This document shows positions 56,832 to 64,000 of a DNA stretch of 64,000 nt, piece after piece. The position numbers were made by a program, and so were the translations under genes. Source of the DNA: an uncultured Peptococcaceae bacterium (GTDB taxonomy: Bacteria; Bacillota; Peptococcia; Peptococcales; Peptococcaceae); contig CAKQDL010000001.1 in assembly GCA_934229395.1 (NCBI GenBank), positions 1-64,000 on the forward strand. Reading direction: 5' to 3'. The notes beneath the pieces are model-generated. The model had not been told where the DNA came from. It saw only the letters and a list, made by a program, of their open reading frames with translations, and searched no databases. The first letter of the stretch is position 1. The number at the start of each line of letters is the position of its first letter.

Positions 56832-57092
56832 ATGAGAGATGATCTTGATCAAACCATGTATTTTGACAAGAATCTTCAACAGGAGCTTAGCCCTCGTGAC
56901 GTACTTCGCACAGTATATATTGCACTAGAAGAAAAGGGGTACCAGCCAATCAATCAGATTGCTGGCTACATCCTTTCTGGCGACCCGGCCTATATTACAA
57001 GCTACAACAATGCACGTGCTCTCATAAAAAAATATGACAGAGATCAATACGTTGAAGAAATGCTTGTCGACTTTTTGGATGAAAAAGAATGA
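56832..57092 (+). CDS. ireB: IreB family regulatory phosphoprotein (UPF0297)
   Basis: A small 86-residue protein. In enterococci it is phosphorylated by the PASTA kinase IreK and affects cephalosporin resistance. The family pattern is clear: DDLDQTMYFD (Thr8 matching the phosphorylated region), VYIALEEKGYQPINQIAGYILSGDP and NNARALIKKYDRD. ATG 56832 lies 7 bases after the alaS stop, and AAGGAG at 56816-56821 is the ribosome site. It overlaps ruvX by 4 bases. Confidence 0.93.
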   Translation: MRDDLDQTMYFDKNLQQELSPRDVLRTVYIALEEKGYQPINQIAGYILSGDPAYITSYNNARALIKKYDRDQYVEEMLVDFLDEKE

Positions 57093-57511
57093 TAGGACGT
57101 TTGATTTGTTTTGACGTTGGCGAAAGACGCATTGGCATTTCTGCTAGTGATCTCTTGGGCATTACTGCACAGCCTGTAGAAACCTATACGCGAACAGCTT
57201 CCTTGGAAAATGACTATAAGTACCTCGCAAAGGTTATAAAAGACCAGGAGGCTGTGAAGCTTGTTGTAGGTCTGCCTAAAAATATGAACAATACCATTGG
57301 TTTTAAGGCAGAGGAAATCATGAATTTTATCGAAGGGTTTAAGGCGTATTTGCCAGATGGCTTTCCGATTGATTGGATTGACGAACGCCTAACAACAGTC
57401 CAAGCTGAGAACGTGCTGCTTGAAGCGAATGTGTCTAGAAAAAAACGAAAAAAAGTTGTTGATAAGATAGCAGCTGTATTTATGCTGCAAACTTATATGG
57501 ATATGCATTAA
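57089..57511 (+). CDS. ruvX: Holliday junction resolvase-like RuvX (YqgF)
   Basis: RNase H-fold nuclease for Holliday junctions or 16S rRNA 5' processing; the main role is debated. The 140 residues include CFDVGERRIGIS with the first catalytic Asp, VVGLPKNMNNTIG, and WIDERLTTVQAE with the Asp-Glu pair. An ATGA overlap with ireB shows coupled translation. Confidence 0.94.
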   Translation: MIGRLICFDVGERRIGISASDLLGITAQPVETYTRTASLENDYKYLAKVIKDQEAVKLVVGLPKNMNNTIGFKAEEIMNFIEGFKAYLPDGFPIDWIDERLTTVQAENVLLEANVSRKKRKKVVDKIAAVFMLQTYMDMH

Positions 57512-57524
57512 GGAGGAACTACAA

Positions 57525-57815
57525 ATGGTAGAAAATGCAGAATTTGAAAAAAATGATGGCGAATTGGAAGACGGTCTTGTTGTACTTATCGATGAAGAAA
57601 ACCACGAGCACACCTTCCAAGTATTAGAACGCGTTGAGCTCAAGGGCCAAGAATATGCAATTCTCGTTCCTTGGGATGAAGACGATGATGACAGCGCTAT
57701 CCCACTAAAGATTGTTATTGAAGACGGCGAAGAACTTCTTTATGACATCGATGACGATGAAGAATGGGAAGCTATCGTTGAATATTGGAACAGCTACGTA
57801 GACGAAGAAGAATAA
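57525..57815 (+). CDS. DUF1292 family acidic protein
   Basis: A 96-residue, very acidic protein (DEDDDDSAIPLK, DIDDDEEWEAIVEYW) with the DUF1292 pattern VLIDEENHEHTFQVLERVELKGQEYAILVP. Function is unknown; it is nearly always the last gene of the alaS-ireB-ruvX operon in Bacillota. AAGGAGG precedes the ATG. Confidence 0.9.
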   Translation: MVENAEFEKNDGELEDGLVVLIDEENHEHTFQVLERVELKGQEYAILVPWDEDDDDSAIPLKIVIEDGEELLYDIDDDEEWEAIVEYWNSYVDEEE

Positions 57816-57824
57816 TACAAACGA

Positions 57825-57880
57825 AAGCGCCCCTGCAGGATATGTACGTGTATTGTACGTGTCCTGTAGGGGCGCTTATT
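57825..57880. terminator. Bidirectional terminator between the DUF1292 and WYL genes
   Basis: 16-bp arms AAGCGCCCCTgCAGGA (57825-57840) / TCCTGtAGGGGCGCTT (57862-57877) flank a loop with a TGTACGTG direct repeat. Confidence 0.85.
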
Positions 57881-57949
57881 TTGCGTTTAACGCTCTTTTG
57901 TAAGGCGGGAAATGTAATACCTATGATGCTATAAATGGTGTGAGGTGGA

Positions 57950-58942
57950 CTAGGTTTGATAATTTGCAATGGTTTCATTTAACATTTCGCTGTAGGCATT
58001 TATGACTTCAGGAGGTGAAACAATTTGCACATCACTTCCTAGGCCGAAGAGCCAGCCAAAAAACTGCTTACTTATAATGACTTCAACACATACAAGAAAA
58101 CGATTATTAAGGAGTGGCCAGGTAACAATGTGGGTGCCGAATTTGTCAACGATAGGATTGGCCAGTTCGTTTGGGCAATTCAAGGTCACTTTCATGACTT
58201 CTCCATCAAACATACCGAAAATTCTTTTGTCATAGCTTGCGATATCAATATCGTTCATCAGCGCCAAGCCCTCTCTAGGCTCCAAGATGACCATAATGCT
58301 ATGCATCTTATCCACACGAAAATGTTTTGTCTTTTTCGCGTCGGCGTCATAGCCTAGGAGGTAATAATTTTCATTGTCCCAAATGAGGTGCCCTGGGCTT
58401 ATAACATATATTTTGCCGTTATGACGGTTGGTTCTTGTTTTATCTGGATTCCATTGGCGGTAGAGAAAGGAAATCTTGTAATTATTGTCGATGGCAAAAT
58501 AAAGTTTATCAACATTGTAATAGATTTCCTCGTTGAGTGCCTTCACGCGCCCGGCCATGTTTACATGACGATGCAGCTCTGTGGCATAGCGCTTACTTGT
58601 GAGGGAGTCGAGTTTTTTTATGAGCAGTTCTGTTTTTGCGCTGGTGAGAAAACGCGCAGATTGAGCGATATCCACAAGAATCTTTAGCTCTGAAAGCTCA
58701 AAGGGGCGTGTTAATAAACTATAATAAAAGGTTCTATCCATTTGCTCCATGAGTATATCCATGCCAAATTGTTTGAGTAGGGCGATATCATTATAGAGGG
58801 TTTTGCGGTCGACCTTGATGCCCTTCTCTTGAAGCAGGGTTTGGATTTCCTTCATGGTGATGCCATGCTCGTCATCGGTTTCTTCCCATAAAATTTGGGC
58901 CAGATACAGGAGCTTTAGTGGTTTGTTTCCTGCGGTAGTCAT
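57950..58942 (-). CDS. WYL-domain transcriptional regulator
   Basis: DNA-binding regulator of 330 residues. The N-terminal winged helix (about residues 1-65: ITMKEIQTLLQEKGIKVDRKTLYNDI) is followed by the WYL sensor domain (about 135-210) with YRQWN in the place of the WYL triad, then the WCX C-terminal extension ending EMLNETIANYQT. Such proteins sense nucleic acids or nucleotides in several defence and repair systems; the ligand and targets here are unknown. ATG 58942 is preferred over 58948, as AAGGAG lies 7 bases upstream. It stands alone on the minus strand, with the tRNA-Cys/Leu promoter on its 5' side. Confidence 0.9.
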   Translation of the reverse strand: MTTAGNKPLKLLYLAQILWEETDDEHGITMKEIQTLLQEKGIKVDRKTLYNDIALLKQFGMDILMEQMDRTFYYSLLTRPFELSELKILVDIAQSARFLTSAKTELLIKKLDSLTSKRYATELHRHVNMAGRVKALNEEIYYNVDKLYFAIDNNYKISFLYRQWNPDKTRTNRHNGKIYVISPGHLIWDNENYYLLGYDADAKKTKHFRVDKMHSIMVILEPREGLALMNDIDIASYDKRIFGMFDGEVMKVTLNCPNELANPIVDKFGTHIVTWPLLNNRFLVCVEVIISKQFFGWLFGLGSDVQIVSPPEVINAYSEMLNETIANYQT

Positions 58943-59155
58943 AAGCATTCTCCTTTTTTATCTTTCTCTATAGTATAGCTAAATTTTCACAGTCAGAGTA
59001 GAGGAAAAAGTGTTGTGCGAGGGAATAATATTGGACTAGCATAATCCTCAGAAAAAGTTGGCAAGTAATTGTTAACAAGAAACCAACGAAAAACAAGGAA
59101 TTATTCCTTTAACTGTTTATGCATGTTAAAAAAACGAAAAAAGATTAAAAAAGGG

Positions 59156-59184
59156 TTGACGAATTTAGAATGTGCATATATAAT
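59156..59184 (+). promoter_or_regulatory. Promoter of tRNA-Cys / tRNA-Leu
   Basis: TTGACG (59156-59161), 17 bp, TATAAT (59179-59184). The AT-rich stretch 58949-59155 before it holds no recognisable gene. Confidence 0.85.
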
Positions 59185-59213
59185 AAATATCGTTGTAGCG
59201 GACAAGCGCTCAC

Positions 59214-59284
59214 GGCGACATAGCCAAGTGGTAAGGCAGAGGACTGCAAATCCTTCACCCCCAGTTCGAATCTGGGTGTCGCCT
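59214..59284 (+). tRNA. tRNA-Cys (anticodon GCA)
   Basis: 71-nt cloverleaf. Acceptor GGCGACA pairs with TGTCGCC, discriminator base T (U73, as expected for tRNA-Cys), anticodon loop CTGCAAA between AGGA and TCCT, T-loop GTTCGAATC. CCA is not encoded. Confidence 0.95.
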
Positions 59285-59288
59285 TTAA

Positions 59289-59374
59289 GCCGGAGTGGCG
59301 GAACTGGCAGACGCACAGGACTTAAAATCCTGCGAAGGTAAAACTTCGTACCGGTTCGATCCCGGTCTCCGGCA
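59289..59374 (+). tRNA. tRNA-Leu (anticodon TAA)
   Basis: 86-nt class II tRNA. Acceptor GCCGGAG / CTCCGGC, discriminator A, anticodon loop CTTAAAA between AGGA and TCCT, long variable arm, T-loop GTTCGATCC. It is 4 bases after tRNA-Cys, so from one transcript. Confidence 0.95.
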
Positions 59375-59378
59375 GTAG

Positions 59379-59412
59379 AAAAAAAGGACTTTCGAAAGAA
59401 AGTCCTTTTTGC
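59379..59412 (+). terminator. Terminator of the tRNA-Cys/Leu operon
   Basis: AAAAAGGACTTTC / GAAAGTCCTTTTT stem with a GAAA loop. Confidence 0.93.
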
Positions 59413-59428
59413 GTTTTATGGATTAATC

Positions 59429-59457
59429 TTGCATTCCCTTCTTACAAGTGGTATGAT
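59429..59457 (+). promoter_or_regulatory. Promoter of the hemolysin III family gene
   Basis: TTGCAT (59429-59434), 17 bp, TATGAT (59452-59457) with TGG directly upstream. Confidence 0.7.
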
Positions 59458-59512
59458 AAACTCGAGAAATGGTTACCAAAACTAGATTGCTAGAAGTGAG
59501 GAAGTGAGTACA

Positions 59513-60163
59513 ATGGGAAAATATTTGGAAATGGCACGAGAGCCTATCAGTAGTTTGAGTCATTGCATTGGCGCCGTATTTTTTGCTTTGGCGTCGACAC
59601 TCTTGATTGGTAAATCTGCCTTTGATGGCGCACAGCCGAGCGTCGTTGTTGGTGTCGTTGTCTTTAGCCTGTCCTTGGTGGCACTATATTCGGCGAGTGC
59701 CATTTATCATTTTGCACGAGGGTCGGAAAGAAAAATCCTTCGCTTACGCAAATTGGATCATTCGATGATTTATGTGCTTATTGCCGGCAGTTACACGCCA
59801 ATTTTGATAAAATTCTTGCCAGAGCAAGAAAGTCTTGTCTTTGTCAGCGTTATTTGGGCCTGTGCGATTGTAGGGGTCGTCATTAAATTGTGCTGGTTTT
59901 CAGCGCCGCGTTGGCTACAAACGGTCTTATATTTGCTCATGGGCTGGGCAGTTCTCTTTGATGTATCTATTTTTCAGCAAATGAGCGGGATGGCACTTTT
60001 ACTTTTGGCGGCAGGTGGTATCAGTTATACTTTGGGAGCCATCATCTATATGATGAAATGGCCAAATTTCACCAAAGTTTTTGGATTTCACGAGAACTTT
60101 CATATGTTTATCCTTGCGGGGAGCTTTTTTCACTATCTTCTTGTGCTTTTCTTTGTAGCATAG
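59513..60163 (+). CDS. Hemolysin III / PAQR family membrane protein
   Basis: A 216-residue protein with seven membrane helices, of the YqfA/hemolysin III group related to PAQR receptors. Metal-site residues typical of the fold are present: ISSLSHCIGAVFF near the N-terminus, KLDHSMIYVLIAGSYTPI after helix 2, and a C-terminal FGFHENFHMFILAGSFFHY. Despite the name, a haemolytic role is not shown for most members; lipid hydrolase-like activity is suspected. ATG 59513 follows GAGGAAGTGAG. It is monocistronic. Confidence 0.88.
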   Translation: MGKYLEMAREPISSLSHCIGAVFFALASTLLIGKSAFDGAQPSVVVGVVVFSLSLVALYSASAIYHFARGSERKILRLRKLDHSMIYVLIAGSYTPILIKFLPEQESLVFVSVIWACAIVGVVIKLCWFSAPRWLQTVLYLLMGWAVLFDVSIFQQMSGMALLLLAAGGISYTLGAIIYMMKWPNFTKVFGFHENFHMFILAGSFFHYLLVLFFVA

Positions 60164-60217
60164 GTTGTGATGCAAGAAAAGTATGAAGAAAAGAGCAATT
60201 TTATAATGGTTCGCCTA

Positions 60218-60246
60218 TTGACGATGGGGAAAAGCGGTGATAAAAT
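60218..60246 (+). promoter_or_regulatory. Promoter of thiC
   Basis: TTGACG (60218-60223), 17 bp, TAAAAT (60241-60246), just ahead of the riboswitch. Confidence 0.8.
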
Positions 60247-60267
60247 CTACTTGTATTAAAAATTAAA

Positions 60268-60355
60268 TAGCTTTCGGGAGCTTGTTAGACAGGCTGAGAG
60301 GAAATGAAAATTTCGACCGCACCTGATATGGATAATGCCATCGTAGGGAATGCAC
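60268..60355 (+). promoter_or_regulatory. TPP riboswitch (THI element)
   Basis: The conserved thi-box blocks are present in order: CGGGAG, GGCTGAGAGGA, GACCGCACCTGAT, TGGATAATGCCATCGTAGGGAA. Thiamine pyrophosphate should switch on the downstream terminator and shut off thiC. Confidence 0.95.
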
Positions 60356-60366
60356 AAATTGTTATC

Positions 60367-60399
60367 AACGTGTCTATCTAAGTGTAGGCACGTTTTTTT
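60367..60399 (+). terminator. Expression-platform terminator of the TPP riboswitch
   Basis: 10-bp stem AACGTGTCTA / TAGGCACGTT followed by seven Ts, 12 bases after the thi-box. Confidence 0.9.
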
Positions 60400-60447
60400 G
60401 TGCCTTCCTGTGGCTAATACTACTTGGGAGTAGGAAGGAGATAGAGC

Positions 60448-61761
60448 ATGAATTATCATACTCAGATGGAGGCTGCACGCAAGGGTATTATTACCCCTCA
60501 AATGGAAACCGTTGCAGCCAAAGAAAATATTGACGTAGAAGTCATCCGTGAACGCGTAGCAAAGGGTACTGTATGTATTCCAGCAAACGTAAATCACAAA
60601 GCATTATCTGCAGAAGGTATTGGTGAAGGCCTCTGCACAAAAATCAACGTAAACTTGGGTGTTAGTGGTGACGCTCATGATTACACAGAAGAATGGGAAA
60701 AGGTGAAAACCGCCCTCGAATTTGGCGCTCATGCCATTATGGATTTGTCCAACTATGGCAAGACAGTTGAATTCCGTACCAAGCTTGTAGAAGAATCTAC
60801 CGCTATGATTGGTACTGTACCTATGTACGATGCTATTGGTTACCTTGAAAAGGAACTCATGGACATCACCGTTGATGACTGGTTCGAAGTGGTAGAATAC
60901 CATGCGCAACAGGGTGTTGACTTCATGACCATTCACGCTGGTATCAACCGTCGTGCCGTTAGTGCATTTAAAGAAGCTGGTCGCATTATGAACATCGTAT
61001 CTCGTGGTGGAAGTCTGTTGTTCGCTTGGATGGAAATGACCGGCAATGAAAACCCATTTTATGAACATTACGACCGTCTCTTGGACCTCATGTACAAGTA
61101 TGACGTGACGATTAGCCTCGGCGATGCCCTTCGTCCAGGTGCAACCCATGATGCCTCCGACGCCGCTCAGCTTTCTGAACTCATTGAGCTTGGTCTCCTT
61201 ACCAAGCGCGCTTGGGCTCACGACGTTCAAGTGATGATTGAAGGCCCAGGTCATATGGCTCTTAATGAAATTAAGGCTAACATGGAAATTCAAAAGCGTC
61301 TCTGCCATGGCGCTCCTTTCTATGTACTTGGGCCATTGGTGACGGACATCGCTCCAGGCTATGACCATATTACGTCTGCTATTGGTGGCGCTATTGCTGC
61401 AACCTATGGCGCTGACTTCCTCTGCTATGTCACCCCAGCAGAACACCTTCGCTTGCCAGACTTGCAAGACGTGCGCGATGGCGTGATTGCATCCCGTATT
61501 GCTGCCCACGCTGCCGATATGGCTAAGGGCGTAAAGGGCGCTAGAGATTGGGACGACGAAATGAGCCGCGCCCGTCAAAAGCTTGATTGGGAAAAAATGT
61601 TCTCCTTGGCTCTCGACCCTGTGAAAGCACGCAACTACTTTGAAAGTAAGCCACCAGAAGATCAACACAGCTGCTCCATGTGTGGCAAGATGTGCGCAGT
61701 ACGCACCACCAACGCCATTTTGGCAGGCAATAAGATTCACCTTCATAAAGGCAACTGCTAA
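60448..61761 (+). CDS. thiC: Phosphomethylpyrimidine synthase
   Basis: Radical SAM enzyme that rebuilds aminoimidazole ribotide into HMP-phosphate, the pyrimidine part of thiamine. The 437 residues include [52 protein letters not shown], and the C-terminal cluster ligands CSMCGKMC, the atypical radical SAM Cys set of ThiC. It is under the TPP riboswitch. No other thi gene is adjacent; a very stable terminator follows. Confidence 0.97.
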   Translation: MNYHTQMEAARKGIITPQMETVAAKENIDVEVIRERVAKGTVCIPANVNHKALSAEGIGEGLCTKINVNLGVSGDAHDYTEEWEKVKTALEFGAHAIMDLSNYGKTVEFRTKLVEESTAMIGTVPMYDAIGYLEKELMDITVDDWFEVVEYHAQQGVDFMTIHAGINRRAVSAFKEAGRIMNIVSRGGSLLFAWMEMTGNENPFYEHYDRLLDLMYKYDVTISLGDALRPGATHDASDAAQLSELIELGLLTKRAWAHDVQVMIEGPGHMALNEIKANMEIQKRLCHGAPFYVLGPLVTDIAPGYDHITSAIGGAIAATYGADFLCYVTPAEHLRLPDLQDVRDGVIASRIAAHAADMAKGVKGARDWDDEMSRARQKLDWEKMFSLALDPVKARNYFESKPPEDQHSCSMCGKMCAVRTTNAILAGNKIHLHKGNC

Positions 61762-61787
61762 ATATTCAGTAATAAATTACAAAACAT

Positions 61788-61870
61788 CGTCTGATTGAGC
61801 CGACCCCCAATTGTTAGATTTTCAGGTCTAATGTTTGGGGGTCGGCTCAGATTTTGAGACGGTTTTTTTG
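61788..61870 (+). terminator. Large nested terminator after thiC
   Basis: A perfect 14-bp GC-rich stem (GAGCCGACCCCCAA 61797-61810 with TTGGGGGTCGGCTC 61835-61848) and an inner TTAGA / TCTAA stem lie inside a second pair, CGTCT (61788) / AGACG (61857), directly followed by GTTTTTTT. It insulates the next operon. Confidence 0.9.
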
Positions 61871-61910
61871 TTTGTAAAATAGCTGACCTAGTGTTATATA
61901 GCGAATTTTT

Positions 61911-61926
61911 GGTGCTATGATATAAT
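61911..61926 (+). promoter_or_regulatory. Candidate extended -10 promoter of the jetD-like operon
   Basis: TGC followed by TATGAT (61916-61921), overlapping TATAAT (61921-61926). No good -35 at 17 bp is seen. Confidence 0.45.
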
Positions 61927-61967
61927 AAGGGTATTATTTATACAAAAAATGTAAAGGTGAGAGAAAG

Positions 61968-63047
61968 ATGAATGCCAAGGGAAAGCTTTTGAAGTTTAAG
62001 CGAAAAACGATTACAAAGGATGAATTAAAAAAAGTATTAAAAACAAGTGGTGATGAAGAGCTCTATGAACTTATTGCGCCGCTTTTGCAGGATGCCTTCC
62101 TGGTACCTATGGCCAATAGCTTGCCCTCGGGTTCACGCTCCATGCCTTTATTTGAAAAGTATCGTATTTGTATTGCAAAAGAGAATGATGAAAAAGAAGC
62201 CCGGGCAATAGCGTTGCTCCATCCTATCTTGGCTGATGGACTGAAAAATGATGTGCAAAAATACAAGCAATACAAGATGCATTTTGAAGCACTGAATAAA
62301 TGGCTCTTTAACTATGATAAATTAAAACGTAGTCCAGATATTGCGTTTCAGTTAGATATGATGTCTCGCAAGGAACGTTCTTTTGAAATTTTTGGCGAGG
62401 AAAAACTTTTGGATGATAAAACATTTAATGCCTTGCTTTTACGAATGGGCTTAGATGAAAAAGCGCTCATGTATTATGATACGCCTGCATGCAGTTATCT
62501 GGATTATATTCCGCGAAAAAAAGATGGTATGCGTCTGCTCGTTTTGGAGAACAAAGACATTTGGTTCAATCTTCGCCGCATTTTTTACGAAGGGATGACA
62601 GGTGACAAAAAGGAAACTCAGTTGTATTTGTTTGATGTAGCCATTGACGGCATCTTATATGGCTGTGGCAACCAAATCACGAAGGCCAGGGGCTTAACAG
62701 AGTATACAAAATTTCTTGGTGTTAAAGCACAGTATTATTATTGGGGTGATATCGACAGGGCTGGACTGAATATTTACAGTGGTGTAGTGAATAGCAATAA
62801 GGAACTGGACATTCGACTTTTTAAAGGGGCTTACGAAAAAATGCTGGCTCTTTCGGAGCAGAGGCAAATGCCGTTTAGCTCGGATATGCGAGAGCAAATG
62901 GTGGATTATAACGATATCTACGCAACCATTGATGAAGCGTACAGGCAAGCAATGGTTGCTTGTATTGAGGAAAATAGAAGAATACCTCAGGAAATCATCA
63001 ATTATCCATTGTTAAAATCGCTGGTTCGTATCGAAGAAAATCTATAG
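61968..63047 (+). CDS. jetD: JetD-like nuclease subunit of a Wadjet-type SMC defence system (DUF2220)
   Basis: Wadjet JetD is a topoisomerase VI-like (Toprim) nuclease that cuts small circular plasmid DNA extruded by the JetABC SMC complex. Visible family signs in this 359-residue protein: an N-terminal half of helical DUF3322-like type, RSFEIFGEEKLLDD near residue 140, LVLENKDIWFNLRR near 195 (the Glu of the Toprim start), YGCGNQITKA near 234, and YYWGDIDRAGLNIY near 258 with the DxD metal pair. The C-terminus has PQEIINYPLLKSL. Codon use is AT-richer than thiC, consistent with an accessory gene. It lies 12 bases before a coiled-coil gene. The family call is by pattern; the exact Wadjet type is inference. 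Confidence 0.75.
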   Translation: MNAKGKLLKFKRKTITKDELKKVLKTSGDEELYELIAPLLQDAFLVPMANSLPSGSRSMPLFEKYRICIAKENDEKEARAIALLHPILADGLKNDVQKYKQYKMHFEALNKWLFNYDKLKRSPDIAFQLDMMSRKERSFEIFGEEKLLDDKTFNALLLRMGLDEKALMYYDTPACSYLDYIPRKKDGMRLLVLENKDIWFNLRRIFYEGMTGDKKETQLYLFDVAIDGILYGCGNQITKARGLTEYTKFLGVKAQYYYWGDIDRAGLNIYSGVVNSNKELDIRLFKGAYEKMLALSEQRQMPFSSDMREQMVDYNDIYATIDEAYRQAMVACIEENRRIPQEIINYPLLKSLVRIEENL

Positions 63048-63059
63048 GGAGGTGGAGGA

Positions 63060-64000
63060 ATGGCTATGATAGAAGATTCTTTTCGTATTTTTGATGCGTT
63101 TTCAGAGCAATACAAATATGACGCAATTTCAAGAGCTCTGAGTCCGCATTCCTGTCCTAAGCGCATAGATGATATGTTTCCTAATCAAGATGGAAAGCTT
63201 TTATTATCGCAATTGATTGTAGGGACCCTGCTCAATATCTACGAAATCACCTTGCGCCAATACGATAAATGCACATTCAATAGATTGGTGATCGATATCG
63301 AAAAATGGGCCCAAACCCTTGAAATAAAATACGGGTACGACATAGATGCAGGCATATTAGGCAAGTATATTATTATGGATGTGCTGCAAAATGGCGGTAA
63401 GCCCTTTTCTGTCAATTGTATATGGGATGATGCCCTCAATCGCAAGGAGCTTGTATTTCGTCTTTTGGATGAACGTGATGGTGGTTATACATTAACGGAC
63501 GTTGCTTTTGATTATATCTATAAGAAGAGAGACATAGAAACATCTGTAGAGCGCTATAACATCAGTCTGATAAAAATGAAGATGCGTTTGGAAAAACAAG
63601 ATTTTTCTAGCGCGACGAAAAATGCTGAGGATTTGTTGATTGACATTAGACAAGCTATTGTCAATGTCAACAGATTTGCACAAAATTGTCGCGAAGGCAT
63701 GACGGAATTGGGAGATAAGAGTTACCATAGTATTTTTACACAAACCATTGAAATTATGCAGGACGTGAGAAACCAAGTAAAAGAAATGCGTGACAAAAAC
63801 AACCGTGAGCAGGATATTCTGCTCACAGCGAGCGCATCTCTTAGCGAGAATAAAAAACTAGATGCAAATATTCTCCTTAAAGATAGAGAGCGCAGACTCT
63901 TTAAAGCGAAGTGCGACGAAATTATTGATGCAGACGATGATCTCTTGCTGGCGCTCAAAAATGCCGAAAAACAATACGACAATGCAATCTTAGGCATGCT
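63060..64000 (+). CDS. JetA/MukF-like (kleisin) subunit of the Wadjet-type operon, 5' part
   Basis: Open from ATG 63060 (GGAGGTGGAGG upstream) to the window end with no stop, so 313 residues are seen and the 3' end is missing. Residues 1-155 look like winged-helix modules (FRIFDAFSEQYKYDAISRAL, LVFRLLDERDGGYTLTDVAFDYIY). From about 165 on it is long amphipathic helix (ETSVERYNISLIKMKMRLEK, IDIRQAIVNVNRFAQN, NQVKEMRDKNNREQD), as in MukF and JetA kleisin-type subunits. It follows jetD in the same operon, and JetB and the JetC ATPase would be expected next, outside the window. The sequence match is by architecture, so other SMC-accessory proteins are possible. Confidence 0.6.
   Translation, partial: MAMIEDSFRIFDAFSEQYKYDAISRALSPHSCPKRIDDMFPNQDGKLLLSQLIVGTLLNIYEITLRQYDKCTFNRLVIDIEKWAQTLEIKYGYDIDAGILGKYIIMDVLQNGGKPFSVNCIWDDALNRKELVFRLLDERDGGYTLTDVAFDYIYKKRDIETSVERYNISLIKMKMRLEKQDFSSATKNAEDLLIDIRQAIVNVNRFAQNCREGMTELGDKSYHSIFTQTIEIMQDVRNQVKEMRDKNNREQDILLTASASLSENKKLDANILLKDRERRLFKAKCDEIIDADDDLLLALKNAEKQYDNAILGM

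Noticed and set aside
57841..57861. TGTACGTG direct repeat as a regulator-binding site for the WYL protein
   Set aside because: It lies in the loop of the convergent terminator, downstream of both genes, not near a promoter.
60604..61746. 380-residue open frame on the minus strand opposite thiC
   Set aside because: It lies wholly inside the conserved ThiC gene, has no start signals, and its composition is that of a codon-mirror shadow.
61788..61870. Nested hairpin after thiC as a mobile element end or new regulatory RNA
   Set aside because: It ends in GTTTTTTT directly after thiC and before a new promoter; a strong terminator is the simplest reading.

Overview
The window is a dense, mostly plus-strand piece of a low-to-mid GC Bacillota chromosome, most likely class Clostridia. 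The evidence is a PolC-type replicase, the rpsB-tsf-pyrH-frr / uppS-cdsA-dxr-rseP-ispG-proS-polC order, alaS-ireB-ruvX-DUF1292, MurT/GatD, FakA/FakB, a pyrK-pyrD (class 1B) pyrimidine cluster, a single-chain pyruvate:ferredoxin oxidoreductase (anaerobic metabolism) and strong AGGAGG ribosome binding sites with many GTG/TTG starts. I cannot name the genus. There is no rRNA, CRISPR array, prophage or complete insertion sequence.

Layout. 1-1130: the 3' end of a noticeably GC-richer gene, its terminator, and a 500-bp stretch with a degenerate coding remnant and an inverted-repeat element. 1166-7160: cardiolipin synthase, a small membrane protein, tRNA-Leu (minus strand), and an unknown gene with ppx and ppk (polyphosphate turnover). 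7310-11764: glnS, plsC, murT, gatD. 11932-13723: DUF554 membrane protein, a barnase-like lipoprotein with its barstar, and a rhodanese lipoprotein. 13779-17791 (minus): ahcY then dinG. 17998-23214: pyrBCKDFE. 23239-29478: hflX, an aluminium-resistance/methionine gamma-lyase-family PLP enzyme, DUF456, ddl, recA, recX. 29568-34975: tRNA-Val, DUF2156 and Eis-like acyltransferase genes, fakA, fakB and an unknown membrane/coiled-coil protein. 35192-50159: translation factors, a MATE exporter behind its own leader, envelope and isoprenoid genes, proS and polC. 50465-57815: pyruvate:ferredoxin oxidoreductase, alaS, ireB, ruvX, DUF1292. 57950-61761: WYL regulator (minus), tRNA-Cys, tRNA-Leu, hemolysin III family protein, and thiC under a TPP riboswitch. 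61968-64000: a JetD-like gene followed by the start of a coiled-coil JetA/MukF-like gene, cut by the window edge.

Together this is mainly housekeeping: cell-wall precursor supply (MurT/GatD, Ddl, UppS), phospholipid synthesis and fatty-acid uptake (PlsC, CdsA, Cls, FakAB), MEP isoprenoids (Dxr, IspG), UMP synthesis through to PyrH, and replication and repair (PolC, RecA/RecX, DinG, RuvX).

The most notable points are (i) the start of a Wadjet-like SMC defence operon with jetD first, running off the right edge; (ii) a PolC that lacks the proofreading exonuclease domain normally inserted in its PHP domain; (iii) an HflX GTPase with an N-terminal RadC/JAMM-like domain; (iv) a candidate transcription attenuator ahead of the MATE gene; and (v) a lipobox-bearing barnase beside its barstar.
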